Shown: positions 6,976-15,929, counted from the first letter of the stretch. The stretch: DNA of 33,899 nt from CAYGBW01 sp964348185 (GCA_964348185.1 CAYGBW010000171.1:1-33899), one strand, 5' to 3'. Program-made: numbers and translations. The notes: generated by a model not told the origin, from the sequence alone.

Positions 6976-8082
6976 ATGAACACCATGACCTTGCATGAGA
7001 CCCCTTCGCTCGAAGAGCATGATGTCGTCCTGAACGGGGTGTCAAAGAGATTCGGCCATGTGGTTGCCATGGAGAACGTTTCTCTTCGCGTGAAGAGGGG
7101 AACGTTCCTCACCCTTCTGGGGCCCAGCGGCTGTGGAAAGACGACCACCCTGAGAGTGATTGGCGGGTTTGAAAATCCGACAGAGGGGGAGGTTTTTATC
7201 AAAGGGAGGGAGGTGAAGGGGGTCCCCCCCTTCAAGCGGGAAACCAACCTCGTTTTTCAGGATTATGCGCTTTTCCCTCATATGAATGTCCTGGAGAATA
7301 TCGGCTTTGGTTTGAAGATGCGGGGGGTCGGCAAGGGGGAGATCCGGAAACGGGTTGAAACGATGTTGGAAATGGTTGGCCTCCCTGAGATCCTTTTCCG
7401 AAGATCCAACCAGTTGAGCGGCGGACAACGCCAGCGGGTTGCCCTCTGTCGGGCATTGATTCTGGAACCGGCGGTGTTGCTTTTGGATGAGCCCCTCGGA
7501 GCGTTGGATGCAAAGATCAGAAAACAGATGCAGACAGAATTGAAAAGCCTCCAGAAAAAACTGGGAATGACCTTTATTTCTGTCACCCACGACCAGGAAG
7601 AAGCCATGACCATGAGCGATGAAATCGCCATCATGAATGGGGGACGTATCGAGCAGACCGGGTCCCCCCAGTCCATTTATGATAGGCCCCATTCAAGGTT
7701 TGTGGCGACTTTTCTCGGTGAGTGCAACTTGATTGATGTGGAGGTTGTCGAGGCAACCCCCCAAAGGGTACTCGTGAGAGAGCCCCATTTAGGAGACCTG
7801 ATTTTCAAGCCCGAGGGGGAGTGGGAAAGCAAAAACGATGCAAGACAGATGTGTATGATGGTGCGTCCAGAAGATATTCGGATAGAATCGGGAGCCCTTC
7901 CCTGTGAAAACAGGATTCAGGGTCGGGTTAAGTCGTCGAATTTCAAAGGTTCGGTTACAGAATACGTTGTGGAAACGAAGGCCATAGAGATCAAGATTCT
8001 GAAGCAGGGCAGAAGGCAGTTTCAGGTCGGGGAAGAGGCGTTCATCGGCTGGAGGGGAGAGGATTGTTACCTCGCTAGCTAG
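6976..8082 (+). CDS. PotA-like ABC importer ATPase
   Basis: A 368-residue ATPase with all core motifs: Walker A GPSGCGKTT (about 49-57), Q-loop in LVFQDYALFPHMNV, signature LSGGQRQRVALCRAL, Walker B VLLLDEPLGALD, and the switch His in SVTHDQEEAM. The C-terminal 120 residues form a TOBE-type regulatory domain as in PotA/MalK-type ATPases. ATG 6976 is chosen with GAAGG nine bases upstream; ATG 6985 and TTG 6970 are possible. The stop codon is at the very edge of the mobile repeat (8081-8280), which separates this gene from the permeases. It energises the importer formed with the binding protein at 5722 and the permeases at 8308 and 9189. Confidence 0.92.
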   Translation: MNTMTLHETPSLEEHDVVLNGVSKRFGHVVAMENVSLRVKRGTFLTLLGPSGCGKTTTLRVIGGFENPTEGEVFIKGREVKGVPPFKRETNLVFQDYALFPHMNVLENIGFGLKMRGVGKGEIRKRVETMLEMVGLPEILFRRSNQLSGGQRQRVALCRALILEPAVLLLDEPLGALDAKIRKQMQTELKSLQKKLGMTFISVTHDQEEAMTMSDEIAIMNGGRIEQTGSPQSIYDRPHSRFVATFLGECNLIDVEVVEATPQRVLVREPHLGDLIFKPEGEWESKNDARQMCMMVRPEDIRIESGALPCENRIQGRVKSSNFKGSVTEYVVETKAIEIKILKQGRRQFQVGEEAFIGWRGEDCYLAS

Positions 8083-8280
8083 TTGCCACTGAAAAATGCC
8101 CTTGGAGCGAACATTGGGAAGTTTTTGGGGTCACCCGTCTTGGCGCAGGGAGTGTCCCCGAAGGGGCGAGGTTCCGCTGTCTGAGGCCGCAAGGCCGAGT
8201 TCGGAAGATCGAACGACCAAGCCTTAGAACGGGTCAAAAACTTCGTTTAGAGAGCGAAAGGGCATTTTTCAGTGGCAACT
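8081..8280 (-). mobile_element. MITE-like 200-bp repeat with perfect 21-23 bp terminal inverted repeats (inside an operon)
   Basis: The 200-bp segment begins AGTTGCCACTGAAAAATGCC and ends with its exact reverse complement; the identity runs 23 bases. Its reverse complement matches the copy at 24774-24974 along the whole length, with conserved internal palindromes (the GGCCGCAAGGCC block, the GTTCGG/CGAAC block). The flanks show TAGCTA (8076-8081) and TCGCTA (8280-8285), a possible imperfect target-site duplication. No ORF is present, so movement would need a transposase in trans. It sits between the ATPase and first permease of one transporter, with the last bases of the ATPase stop codon overlapping its left edge. 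Confidence 0.85.
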
Positions 8281-8307
8281 CGCTAAAAGGAAGGGGATCG
8301 TTGACCG

Positions 8308-9186
8308 ATGAAATCAGAAAAGGGGAAGTCCCTTTTTAAGGGGTTGCATATCGAGAGAGATATCATCGGTCTGTTTCCCATCACGGGTTGGGAGATTTTT
8401 TTCTACCTTGTCCCCTTGGGATTTCTCGTGATCATGAGTTTTTGGTTGACGAAGGACTATCAGGTTATTCCGAGCTGGAATCTTGAGAACTACAAAAGAG
8501 TCGTCACCGATCCAATCATAAGGGTGGCTTTTTCGAGATCCATGGTGATCTCGATCACCACGCTGATCCTCACCATCCTGGTCGCTTATCCTTTTGCCTA
8601 TGGCCTCGTATTCAAAGTCCCCAAGAAGTACAGGCAACTCATCCTGATCGCCATTGTTGCACCCTTTTGGACGAACTATCTGGTTCGGGTTTACTCGTGG
8701 CAGATCATCCTGGGCGGTACTGGGGTGATCAACCAGTTCCTCTTGAAGCTCGGGATCCTTCATTCTCCTCTGAATATTCTATACACGCACGTTGCAACCC
8801 GGATCGGACTCCTTCACTTTCTGGTGACTGTCATGATCCTCAACCTCTATGGCACCCTGGACAATGTGGATAGGTCCCTCATAGAAGCGGCCAATGATCT
8901 CGGGGCAGGACCCGTCAAAACCTTTTTGCATGTCACCTTCCCCTTGAGTCTATCGGGCCTGGCCGTGGGCAGCGTTTTTGTTTTCATCTTTTCCTTTGCC
9001 GACTTTATCGCTCCGACGGTCTTAGGCGGTGGAACGAAGACGGTTTACTCTCAGATGGTGGTAGATGCCGTCCATTGGACGGCCAACTGGCCTCTGGCAT
9101 CTGCCCTTTCCATGGTCATGCTCGGGGTCATTATGCTATTTGTGCTGTTCATTTTCAGGATTATGCGAGTCGATACGAAGGGTTAG
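8308..9186 (+). CDS. PotB-like ABC importer permease
   Basis: A 292-residue inner-membrane permease with about six transmembrane segments. The cytoplasmic coupling motif around residues 193-212 reads EAANDLGAGPVKTFLHVTFP, the EAA loop that docks onto the ATPase. Segments such as ILIAIVAPFWTNYLVRVYSW are typical of the PotB/PotH family. ATG 8308 follows AAGGAAGGGG. The gene begins 28 bases after the mobile repeat, and the second permease starts 3 bases after its stop, so the two permeases are translationally coupled. Partner of the 9189 gene in the transmembrane heterodimer. Confidence 0.92.
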   Translation: MKSEKGKSLFKGLHIERDIIGLFPITGWEIFFYLVPLGFLVIMSFWLTKDYQVIPSWNLENYKRVVTDPIIRVAFSRSMVISITTLILTILVAYPFAYGLVFKVPKKYRQLILIAIVAPFWTNYLVRVYSWQIILGGTGVINQFLLKLGILHSPLNILYTHVATRIGLLHFLVTVMILNLYGTLDNVDRSLIEAANDLGAGPVKTFLHVTFPLSLSGLAVGSVFVFIFSFADFIAPTVLGGGTKTVYSQMVVDAVHWTANWPLASALSMVMLGVIMLFVLFIFRIMRVDTKG

Positions 9187-9188
9187 GG

Positions 9189-10010
9189 ATGGAAAAGCTC
9201 GACAGGTACCTATTTGCGGGATATATGGGTCTCGTCTTTGCCTTTCTCTTCATGCCCATCGTCGTCATCATGATCTTCTCCTTCAATGTGGACAAGTTTG
9301 CCAGCCTTCCGTGGAAAGGATTCACCCTCGGCTGGTACCAGAGAATGATCTTTGATACCACCATTCTGGATTCTCTGAAGAATAGCCTTATTGTGGCGAC
9401 GTGCGTCGCTTCATCGTCTTGCGTTCTCGGATTCATGGGGGCTTACGCTCTCTACAGGCGAGCCTTTCGGTACCAAAATGTTTATATGGGGGTCATGATT
9501 TCCCCCCTGGCAGTGCCGTGGATCATTCTCGGTTTGGCAATGCTGGTTTTTCTGACCCGAATAAACCTCGAGGGGTCTCTATTCTCGGTCTGGGTGAGCC
9601 ATACGGTGTTCGCTGCACCCTTTGCCATGTTCATCATCAGAGGTCGAATGGCTGGACTGGATGTCAGGTATGAAGAAGCCGGATGGGATCTGGGGGCGAA
9701 TCGCCTGAGGACGATAAAGGAAATCGTCCTTCCTCTGACCGCGCCGGGAATTGTCGCGGCGTTTCTTTTGACCTTCACGCTCTCTTTTGATGAGTTTATC
9801 ATTGCGTGGTTCGTGTGCGGCTTTCAGGAAACCCTCCCTGTCAAGGTGTGGGGGTTGATTCGCTCCGGCCTCAATCCGACGATCAATGCCATCGGTTCGG
9901 TCATTTTCGTCTTCTCCATGACGTTGGCCGTTATCGCTCAATATCTTATCCAGAGCCGAAAGGGACAGGATACCCCGTCGATCCTTGACAGGGGTGAGAC
10001 GACCCGTTGA
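9189..10010 (+). CDS. PotC-like ABC importer permease
   Basis: A 273-residue permease with about six transmembrane segments and an EAA loop (EEAGWDLGANRLRTIKEIVLP). ATG 9189 lies three bases after the stop of the first permease, and the protein begins MEKLDRYLFAGYMGLVFAFL as usual for PotC-like proteins. An open frame extends upstream to 9075 inside the previous gene, but its sequence is not permease-like. It forms the translocation pore with the 8308 product. The HisC-like gene follows after 75 bp, which include a short TGGGTA/TACCCA-type inverted repeat. Confidence 0.92.
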   Translation: MEKLDRYLFAGYMGLVFAFLFMPIVVIMIFSFNVDKFASLPWKGFTLGWYQRMIFDTTILDSLKNSLIVATCVASSSCVLGFMGAYALYRRAFRYQNVYMGVMISPLAVPWIILGLAMLVFLTRINLEGSLFSVWVSHTVFAAPFAMFIIRGRMAGLDVRYEEAGWDLGANRLRTIKEIVLPLTAPGIVAAFLLTFTLSFDEFIIAWFVCGFQETLPVKVWGLIRSGLNPTINAIGSVIFVFSMTLAVIAQYLIQSRKGQDTPSILDRGETTR

Positions 10011-10085
10011 GCGTGCTCCCTTCGGCCCATCTGGTGGGTATAGCTAGCGTGGTTACCCATACAATCCCGGGAGAGGAGGAGGATT

Positions 10086-11192
10086 ATGAAGCCTGATGAG
10101 GAATTGGCACGGAAGGGGATTCTCGACATCAAGCCCTATGACCCCGGGAGACCCATCGAGGAGATCAAGGGGCAGCTGGGTCTGGACGAAGTGATCAGGC
10201 TGGCTACGAATGAGAATCCCCTGGGCCCATCCCCACTCGCCGTGGAAGCGATCAAGGAGGCCGTCGATCACATTCACCTCTACCCGGATGGGGAGAGTCA
10301 TGAACTCCGCAGTGCCCTTTCGGAGTCCCTCGGCGTGGGGCCAGACCAGCTTGTTTTTGGAAACGGCGGCGAAGAAGTCATTGCCCTGATTGGAAAGGCC
10401 TTTATCAACGAAGGAGACCCCTGTGTCATTCCCTATCCCATCTTTGATGCCTATGAAACGGTTGTCCGGATTATGGGTGGGGTCGTCTGCTATAGTGATC
10501 TTACGCAATACCGAATTGATCTCGATGACGTGTCTCGGAGAATAAATGAAAAGACGAAACTCGTCTTCATCTGCAACCCCATGAACCCTACAGGAACGAT
10601 CCTGAACCGGGATGAACTGGACGGCTTCCTTGAAAAGACTCCGCCACGAACGGTGGTGGTTCTCGATGAGGCCTACTTCCACTTCGTTTCCGATCCACAC
10701 TATCCTGATGGGATCGATTATGTCCGGCAGGGAAGAACCGTGATCGTCCTTCGAACCTTCTCCAAGGTCTATGGCCTCGGGGGGATTCGGATTGGCTATG
10801 GCGTGGCGAGACCTGACCTGATCCATATCATCCGACAGGTCAAGGAACCTTTCAATGTCAATGCCCTGGCCCAGATTGGGGCTCTGGCCGCTTTGCGAGA
10901 CGAGGCCCATCGCCAAAGGACAGTCAGCCTCATTCATCAGGAAAAGGCCTTTCTCTATGGGGAACTCTCAGTCATGGGGCTGAATTATATCCCCACGGAA
11001 GCCAACTTTATTTTTTTCGATGCCGGGGTCGATAGTCGAATCCTTTTTCAAAAGATGTTGGAAAGGGGCATCATGATCCGGCCAGGGGATATCTGGGGCC
11101 TCCCCCATTTTGTTCGACTCACAATCGGCACGAGGCAGCAGAACGAGCGGTTTGTCAGGGCGCTGAGGGACATCCGCGACCTTCCCCCTTGA
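10086..11192 (+). CDS. hisC: Histidinol-phosphate aminotransferase-like PLP enzyme
   Basis: A 368-residue fold-type I aminotransferase of HisC length. Features are the N-terminal LATNENPLGPSP motif, the NPMNPTG loop (164-170), the Asp of VVLDEAYFHF (D194) that contacts the pyridine nitrogen, and the Schiff-base Lys in RTFSKVYGLGGIRIGYG (K227). A strong purine-rich RBS precedes ATG 10086. In histidine biosynthesis HisC converts imidazole-acetol phosphate to histidinol phosphate; no other his genes are in the window. Its location behind an ABC importer and a peptidase leaves open a role as an amino-acid or aromatic aminotransferase. Family assignment is firm; the substrate is not. Confidence 0.85.
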   Translation: MKPDEELARKGILDIKPYDPGRPIEEIKGQLGLDEVIRLATNENPLGPSPLAVEAIKEAVDHIHLYPDGESHELRSALSESLGVGPDQLVFGNGGEEVIALIGKAFINEGDPCVIPYPIFDAYETVVRIMGGVVCYSDLTQYRIDLDDVSRRINEKTKLVFICNPMNPTGTILNRDELDGFLEKTPPRTVVVLDEAYFHFVSDPHYPDGIDYVRQGRTVIVLRTFSKVYGLGGIRIGYGVARPDLIHIIRQVKEPFNVNALAQIGALAALRDEAHRQRTVSLIHQEKAFLYGELSVMGLNYIPTEANFIFFDAGVDSRILFQKMLERGIMIRPGDIWGLPHFVRLTIGTRQQNERFVRALRDIRDLPP

Positions 11193-11340
11193 GGGAACCT
11201 TAATACGTCTTATCAAGGGGGGGGCAAATGGGTTCCGATGAAAGGAAAGGGAGCGGTAATATCCCTTAGGTTTTTTTGTCTTTTATACATAGCGCAAGCA
11301 TACCTCCGGAATGATCCAAAGGAGCCGACTTTTTTCTGTA

Positions 11341-11411
11341 GGGCCGGGCTTTATGCCCGCCCGAGAAGCGATATGAAAAGGGCGGCCCCGGGCGGGCATA
11401 AAGCCCGCCCC
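11341..11411. repeat. Paired REP-like GC-rich palindromes
   Basis: Two hairpins in inverted arrangement: CGGGC-TTTAT-GCCCG near 11346-11360 and GGGCGGGC-ATAAA-GCCCGCCC near 11390-11410. The two arms are also complementary to each other (CGGGCTTTATGCCCGCC versus its reverse complement), as in REP doublets. They lie in the 288-base gap between hisC and the dehydratase gene, where I see no gene; transcript stabilisation or termination is possible. Confidence 0.7.
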
Positions 11412-11480
11412 GACGCGTAAAGATCTGGACAGATTACTCAGCCCTGTTCCACAGTGCTATCTGAACGGGAAGTTGCATCC

Positions 11481-12488
11481 ATGGTTTCCATACCCCCCAT
11501 CACCCTTCGTGATGTCTACCATGCCCGGGCCCGGATCAAGGACCTGGCAAGGCGGACGCCCCTGGTGGCCTCGCCCTCCCTGGAGGCCCGCGTGGGAACC
11601 CGAGTCTTTCTCAAGCTCGAGAACCTTCAGGCCACGGGTGCCTTCAAAATCAGGGGGGCAGCCAACAAGGTCCTCAGCCTCTCGGAGGAAGAGCGAGCCC
11701 GTGGGGTGGTCACCGTTTCGAGTGGGAACCACGGTCGGGCCGTTTCCTACGTCGCCAATGAGCTGGGGGCCCAAGCCGTCGTCTGTGTGACCCACCGCGT
11801 GTCCGAACACAAGATGGAGGCAATCCGGAAGCTCGGGGCAGAATTGGTGTTGGGGGGTGACAACCAGGACGAAGCCGAGGCCCATGCGCGGGGGCTCGTG
11901 GCGGAACGGAGGCTGACCTTCATTGACCCCTTTGATGATCCCCATGTGATCGCCGGACAGGGAACGATTGGCTTGGAGCTTCTGGAGGAGAACCCTGAGG
12001 TCGACACCGTCGTGGTTCCCCTTTCAGGGGGTGGGTTGATTTCCGGGATTGCCCTCGCGCTGAAGTCGGTCGATCCACGGATCCGCGTGATCGGCGTCTC
12101 CATGGAGCGGGCCCCGGCAATGTACCTCAGCTTGCAGGCGGGCAGACCCGTGACGATCGTAGAGGAGGAAACCCTTGCCGATGCTCTGATCGGTGGGATT
12201 GGCCTTGAAAATCACTACACCTTCCAAATGTGCCAGCAGTACGTAGACGATGTTGTCCTGGTCTCAGAGGAGGCCATTGGCCGGGCGATGGCCTTTGCCC
12301 TGCGAGAGCACCACCTGGTGGTAGAGGGGGGGGCCGCGGTCGCTATCGCTGCCGTGCTTGGCCAGAAGACTCAGCTCGGACGGAACGTGGCGGTCGTTGT
12401 CTCCGGCGGGAACGTCGATGTGCCCCTGCTCCTGGAGGTCACTCGGAGATCCGTTCAATCCGGGTTTCCGTCTTCCCAGGGCCCATAA
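11481..12488 (+). CDS. Threonine/serine dehydratase-type PLP enzyme (no ACT domain)
   Basis: A 335-residue fold-type II PLP enzyme. The Schiff-base Lys is K56 in QATGAFKIRGA, the substrate-carboxylate loop is SSGNHG (80-85), and the phosphate-binding glycine loop is PLSGGGLISG near residue 190; SGGNVD lies near the C terminus. There is no C-terminal ACT domain, so it is like catabolic TdcB-type, not biosynthetic, threonine dehydratases. Relatives with the same fold act on serine, hydroxyaspartate or hydroxyectoine-derived compounds, so the substrate is uncertain. I choose ATG 11481; GTG 11454 would add nine residues. GC content and codon use look higher than in neighbouring genes, and it stands alone between the palindromes and a converging gene, which may indicate separate acquisition. 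The stop codon is 6 bp from that of the minus-strand haem protein. Confidence 0.85.
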   Translation: MVSIPPITLRDVYHARARIKDLARRTPLVASPSLEARVGTRVFLKLENLQATGAFKIRGAANKVLSLSEEERARGVVTVSSGNHGRAVSYVANELGAQAVVCVTHRVSEHKMEAIRKLGAELVLGGDNQDEAEAHARGLVAERRLTFIDPFDDPHVIAGQGTIGLELLEENPEVDTVVVPLSGGGLISGIALALKSVDPRIRVIGVSMERAPAMYLSLQAGRPVTIVEEETLADALIGGIGLENHYTFQMCQQYVDDVVLVSEEAIGRAMAFALREHHLVVEGGAAVAIAAVLGQKTQLGRNVAVVVSGGNVDVPLLLEVTRRSVQSGFPSSQGP

Positions 12489-12494
12489 CCCGCC

Positions 12495-13430
12495 TTATCC
12501 CCACCGCCATAGAGCGACACAGAAGAGAATCAGGAACAGGATCACAAGAGCAGATTTGGCCAAAAGAAAAAAGGCCTTTCTGACGGGTTCGATCTGTGGC
12601 TGAACGGGTGTTTCTCTCTCCCACAGCCTCCCTACCTTGTTGAACTTAGAAAGAACCTCCCGACCATGGGGGGCGGCCAGAAGGGCCTCCGACAGATCCC
12701 GTCCAGCAAAGTGTTGGGCCATGTGCCTTCCGTCCTTCCATGAAGGACTCTCTGAAACGTCATAGACCTCTCTGTCCGCAGCAACATAGGCGGGCTGTGA
12801 CCCGGTCCCATCGAAAGAGAGCAATTCGGTATGGGTGAGGAATTCCCCCGGACGGGTTTTGTGTGACTCTTGTGGTTTGGGTTTCTGCTTCAGTCTCTTT
12901 TGAATGACAAAGGTCGTCATGACTGCGATGGCGACCATCATGAGAAAGAGGATGATTTTGACGGACAGGATGGTTCCAAATTCTGTCGTGTAGAGCTCTG
13001 AGAAGCTCTTGATCCTGTTGATGGTCAACAGCGTTCCGGTGAGGCCTACCACGATAATGCACACCCAGCCGAGAATCAGCTCGGATCTGGGGAGGCCTCG
13101 GGTCAAGGCTTGAGGTTTTATGATAATGTGGACGTAGAAAATGGTCCCGAACCAGACCACCCCCGCAGCGAGATGGAGGTAGCCGATGGCAAAAGGGACG
13201 ACCCTCCTGTACCCGGGGAGAGTCTCGAAGGCCGCACCTGGGATGGGATACTGGTATCCACCCCTTCGAAAGGCTTCCCCATAAGGCGTCAGATCAGGCC
13301 CCCCCGCAGCGCTTCGGTGGCAGGTCTCGCAGGCCCTCCCCGTCTGTGCGGCAAACTCTTCGTTTCCTCTCGTATGAAAGGGAACGAGAGAGAGGCAGGC
13401 GAGAAAGAGAAAAAAGATAAATCCCCTCAT
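12495..13430 (-). CDS. Multi-domain membrane haem protein: c-type motif + CopD-like core + cytochrome b5-like domain
   Basis: About 311 residues from ATG 13430. Order: a signal peptide/first helix (MRGFIFFLFLACLSLVPF), a periplasmic segment with one haem-c motif CETCH, three transmembrane helices resembling CopD/cytochrome b-like proteins with His residues (GYLHLAAGVVWFG, YVHII), then a soluble domain like COG4892 haem/steroid-binding cytochrome b5 (YVAADREVYDVSESP ... GRHMAQHFAGRDL ... APHG), and a C-terminal anchor helix. Upstream in-frame ATGs at 13475 and 13454 would add a non-hydrophobic leader, so 13430 fits the signal peptide best. It is on the same strand as, and 167 bp after, hypE. 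Role as electron carrier between the periplasmic hydrogenase and quinone or cytochromes is inference; nothing in the sequence proves the link. Confidence 0.75.
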   Translation of the reverse strand: MRGFIFFLFLACLSLVPFHTRGNEEFAAQTGRACETCHRSAAGGPDLTPYGEAFRRGGYQYPIPGAAFETLPGYRRVVPFAIGYLHLAAGVVWFGTIFYVHIIIKPQALTRGLPRSELILGWVCIIVVGLTGTLLTINRIKSFSELYTTEFGTILSVKIILFLMMVAIAVMTTFVIQKRLKQKPKPQESHKTRPGEFLTHTELLSFDGTGSQPAYVAADREVYDVSESPSWKDGRHMAQHFAGRDLSEALLAAPHGREVLSKFNKVGRLWERETPVQPQIEPVRKAFFLLAKSALVILFLILFCVALWRWG

Positions 13431-13597
13431 GAGATGCCCCGCATCGGGTCTCATTGAACCGATTCTACCCAGCATCCCCTTGGTTTCCCCAGGGTTCTTG
13501 AAGCACGTTACCAGAGGGTTCAGAACGGTGTCAACAGCTTGACAAACAGAGAATTCCTTCAGCTGGTATCAGCCGATTGAGAGCCCCTTCGTTTCTT

Positions 13598-14608
13598 TTA
13601 ACAGATTCTTGGGAGCAGTTCTCCGAGGGGCATGTCAATGATCCGAGTTCCTCCCGTCCGCGTTCTCATGGCAACTCGCCCTGGGTGATCTTTGACAGCT
13701 TCACCGATGATTTGGGCCTCCTGGCCGCGCTCATGGTCCCGCATCCTTTCCAGAACACGGATGGCCTCCCCAGGTGATACGAAGACCAGGAGCTTCCCCT
13801 CGTTAGCAACATACAGAGGATCCAGACCGAGGATCTCGCAAGCCGATCTAACGCCCTCTTTGACCGGAATGGTTGCCTCGGTGATCAGGATACCCACATT
13901 TGACTGGATAGCGATTTCATTCAAAGAGGCTGCAACGCCTCCCCGGGTTGGATCGCGCATGGCATGAATCCCATGGCTCACCAAAAGGATTTCCCCTACC
14001 AAATGGTTGAGGGAAGCCGAATCACTTTTTAGATCGGTATCAAAAGCCAATCCCTCTCGTTGAGACAAAACGGCAATGCCATGGTCCCCGATTGGTCCAC
14101 TGAGGATGACCTTGTCCAAGACCCTCGCATTGCTTCCAGAAACGTTGACACCATCCGGAACTGCGCCTATCCCTGTCGTGTTGATATAGATTTTGTCGCC
14201 CTTCCCTTTCGGAACGACCTTTGTGTCGCCGGCTATGAGGGAGACGTCGGCTTCCCGTGAGGCAGCAGCCATAGAAATCAAAACCCGTTCCAGGTCGGCC
14301 AATTCCAACCCCTCTTCGAGGACAAACCCTGCCGAGAGGAACAGGGGCTGGGCACCCTGGGCGGAAAGGTCATTGACTGTCCCATTGACAGCGAGCATTC
14401 CAATATCACCACCCGGGAAAAAGATTGGATCCACGACATAGCAATCGGTGGTCAGGGCCAATCGGCCAGACGGAAAATCCACGACCGCGCTATCATCCAT
14501 TTTTTCCAGGAAGGGATTGGAGAATCTCGGAAGGAAATAGCTTTGAACCAGCTCTCGCGACGCCCGGCCTCCTCCCCCGTGATCCAGGGTGACTCTTTCG
14601 TTTTTCAT
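13598..14608 (-). CDS. hypE: Hydrogenase maturation factor HypE
   Basis: A 336-residue protein of the PurM/ThiL-like fold. The N terminus (VTLDHGGGGRASRELVQSYFLPRF) and the C-terminal tail ending PRIC are diagnostic; the terminal Cys336 accepts carbamoyl from HypF and is dehydrated to thiocyanate for the CN ligands of the NiFe site. ATP-binding features include the DDSAVVD and ALTTDCYVV segments. The start ATG 14608 has GGAAGG upstream. It is the last hyp gene in the order hypABFCDE, with a 187-bp gap after hypD in which I see no gene. Confidence 0.95.
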   Translation of the reverse strand: MKNERVTLDHGGGGRASRELVQSYFLPRFSNPFLEKMDDSAVVDFPSGRLALTTDCYVVDPIFFPGGDIGMLAVNGTVNDLSAQGAQPLFLSAGFVLEEGLELADLERVLISMAAASREADVSLIAGDTKVVPKGKGDKIYINTTGIGAVPDGVNVSGSNARVLDKVILSGPIGDHGIAVLSQREGLAFDTDLKSDSASLNHLVGEILLVSHGIHAMRDPTRGGVAASLNEIAIQSNVGILITEATIPVKEGVRSACEILGLDPLYVANEGKLLVFVSPGEAIRVLERMRDHERGQEAQIIGEAVKDHPGRVAMRTRTGGTRIIDMPLGELLPRIC

Positions 14609-14795
14609 AGGGTATCCTTCCTTCTGTGAAATGGTCTGGGGTGTCTAAGACGACTATTAGACAAGGGAACAGTCATCAGGGGTCAGTCCTCGGTTTTGTC
14701 GCGCTGAGCCTGCCCAGAGTCTGAAGGAAAGGAGGGAAGGATTCCTCCAGCTGAAGCTCATTCGAGTCTTTCGTGCCGAATTCAGAGAAGCCAGT

Positions 14796-15929
14796 TTATG
14801 CCCTTGTTCTTCTTGATTTCGCTGAAAGCTGATCCCTGGTCCTTGAATGCCAGTCGTATTTGTAATAGGCGGCACACGTGCCTTCAGAGGAAACCATACA
14901 GGCGCCAACAGGGTTGTCTGGCGTACACACCCTTCGGAACAGAGAACAGTCCGGCGGCTGGCTTAGACCCCTAAGAATCCTCCCGCAGAGGCACCCTTTT
15001 GGCTCTCTGGCCTCCACCGGAGTCATTTCATAACGGCGGCTTGCATCGAAGTCACCATACGGTGCCGCGATGCTCAGGCCGCTCTTGGGGATTAATCCAA
15101 ATCCCCTCCAGGCAGAATCACACGGTTCGAAGACTTCCTCCAAGACAGCTCTGGCCTTTGGATTGCCCTCACGTGAGACCGCCCTTCGGTACTGAATCTC
15201 GACCTTGGCTTCTCCCTTTTCGATTTGCTGCACAAGGAGGGTGATAGCCTGAAGGAGATCTACGGGCTCAAATCCGGCTACCACGCAAGGGACATGAAAA
15301 TCACGTGCTATAGGCCCGTACGGTTCTGTGCCTATGATCGTGGTCACGTGACCCGGACAGATAAAGCCGTCAATCTCAAGTTCCGGGGATTGGAGTAATG
15401 CTTCCAGTGCCGGAGGTAAGACCTTATGCATCGACAAGACACTGAAGTTGCTGATCCGAGCCTCCTTGGCGCGCTGAATCACAGCCGCGACAGTGGGCGC
15501 CGTGGTCTCAAATCCAACACCGAGAAAGACCATCTGACGATTCTCGTTTTGCTCGGCCAGGCGAAGGCCGTCATAGGCCGAATAAACGACCCTGACGTCG
15601 GCCCCCTCGCCTCTTTGTTTCAACAGGGAGGTCTCCGATCCAGGTACTCGAAGCAAATCACCAAAAGTGACGATCCCTATCTCTTGTTTTTGAGCCAGGG
15701 CAATTGGCCGGTTGATTTCTTCGATGGGAGTGACACAGACGGGACAACCCGGACCCGAAATCAGGGTGATGTGGTCGGGCAAAAGATCTCTGATGCCGTT
15801 TCGAACAACCGTTACCGTGTGCGTTCCGCACACCTCCATGAGTTTGATCGGTTTGTGGGAAGTCCTTCTGATTTGCTCAGCAAGGAACCCAACACGGTCT
15901 GGATTTCTATACTCGTCAATGTACTCCAT
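14796..15929 (-). CDS. hypD: Hydrogenase maturation factor HypD
   Basis: A 377-residue protein (usual length about 360-380). Conserved motifs are MEVCGTHT near residue 31, SGPGCPVC near 59-66, VGFETTAP near 138, and the [4Fe-4S] region at the C terminus (GCLCGRILRG, DCSLFRRVCTP, GACMVSSEGTCAAYYKY). HypD is the scaffold on which Fe(CN)2CO is built together with HypC. I choose ATG 15929, giving MEYIDEYRNPDRV as in homologues; longer open frame upstream overlaps hypC in another frame. The start codon lies inside hypC's 3' end (14-bp overlap), indicating translational coupling. The last 20 residues after the cluster region are a non-conserved Arg-rich tail. Confidence 0.95.
   Translation of the reverse strand: MEYIDEYRNPDRVGFLAEQIRRTSHKPIKLMEVCGTHTVTVVRNGIRDLLPDHITLISGPGCPVCVTPIEEINRPIALAQKQEIGIVTFGDLLRVPGSETSLLKQRGEGADVRVVYSAYDGLRLAEQNENRQMVFLGVGFETTAPTVAAVIQRAKEARISNFSVLSMHKVLPPALEALLQSPELEIDGFICPGHVTTIIGTEPYGPIARDFHVPCVVAGFEPVDLLQAITLLVQQIEKGEAKVEIQYRRAVSREGNPKARAVLEEVFEPCDSAWRGFGLIPKSGLSIAAPYGDFDASRRYEMTPVEAREPKGCLCGRILRGLSQPPDCSLFRRVCTPDNPVGACMVSSEGTCAAYYKYDWHSRTRDQLSAKSRRTRA

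Noticed and set aside
10020..10080. Hairpin TGGGTA/TACCCA between the permease and hisC genes
   Set aside because: Short stem without a T tract; not a convincing terminator.
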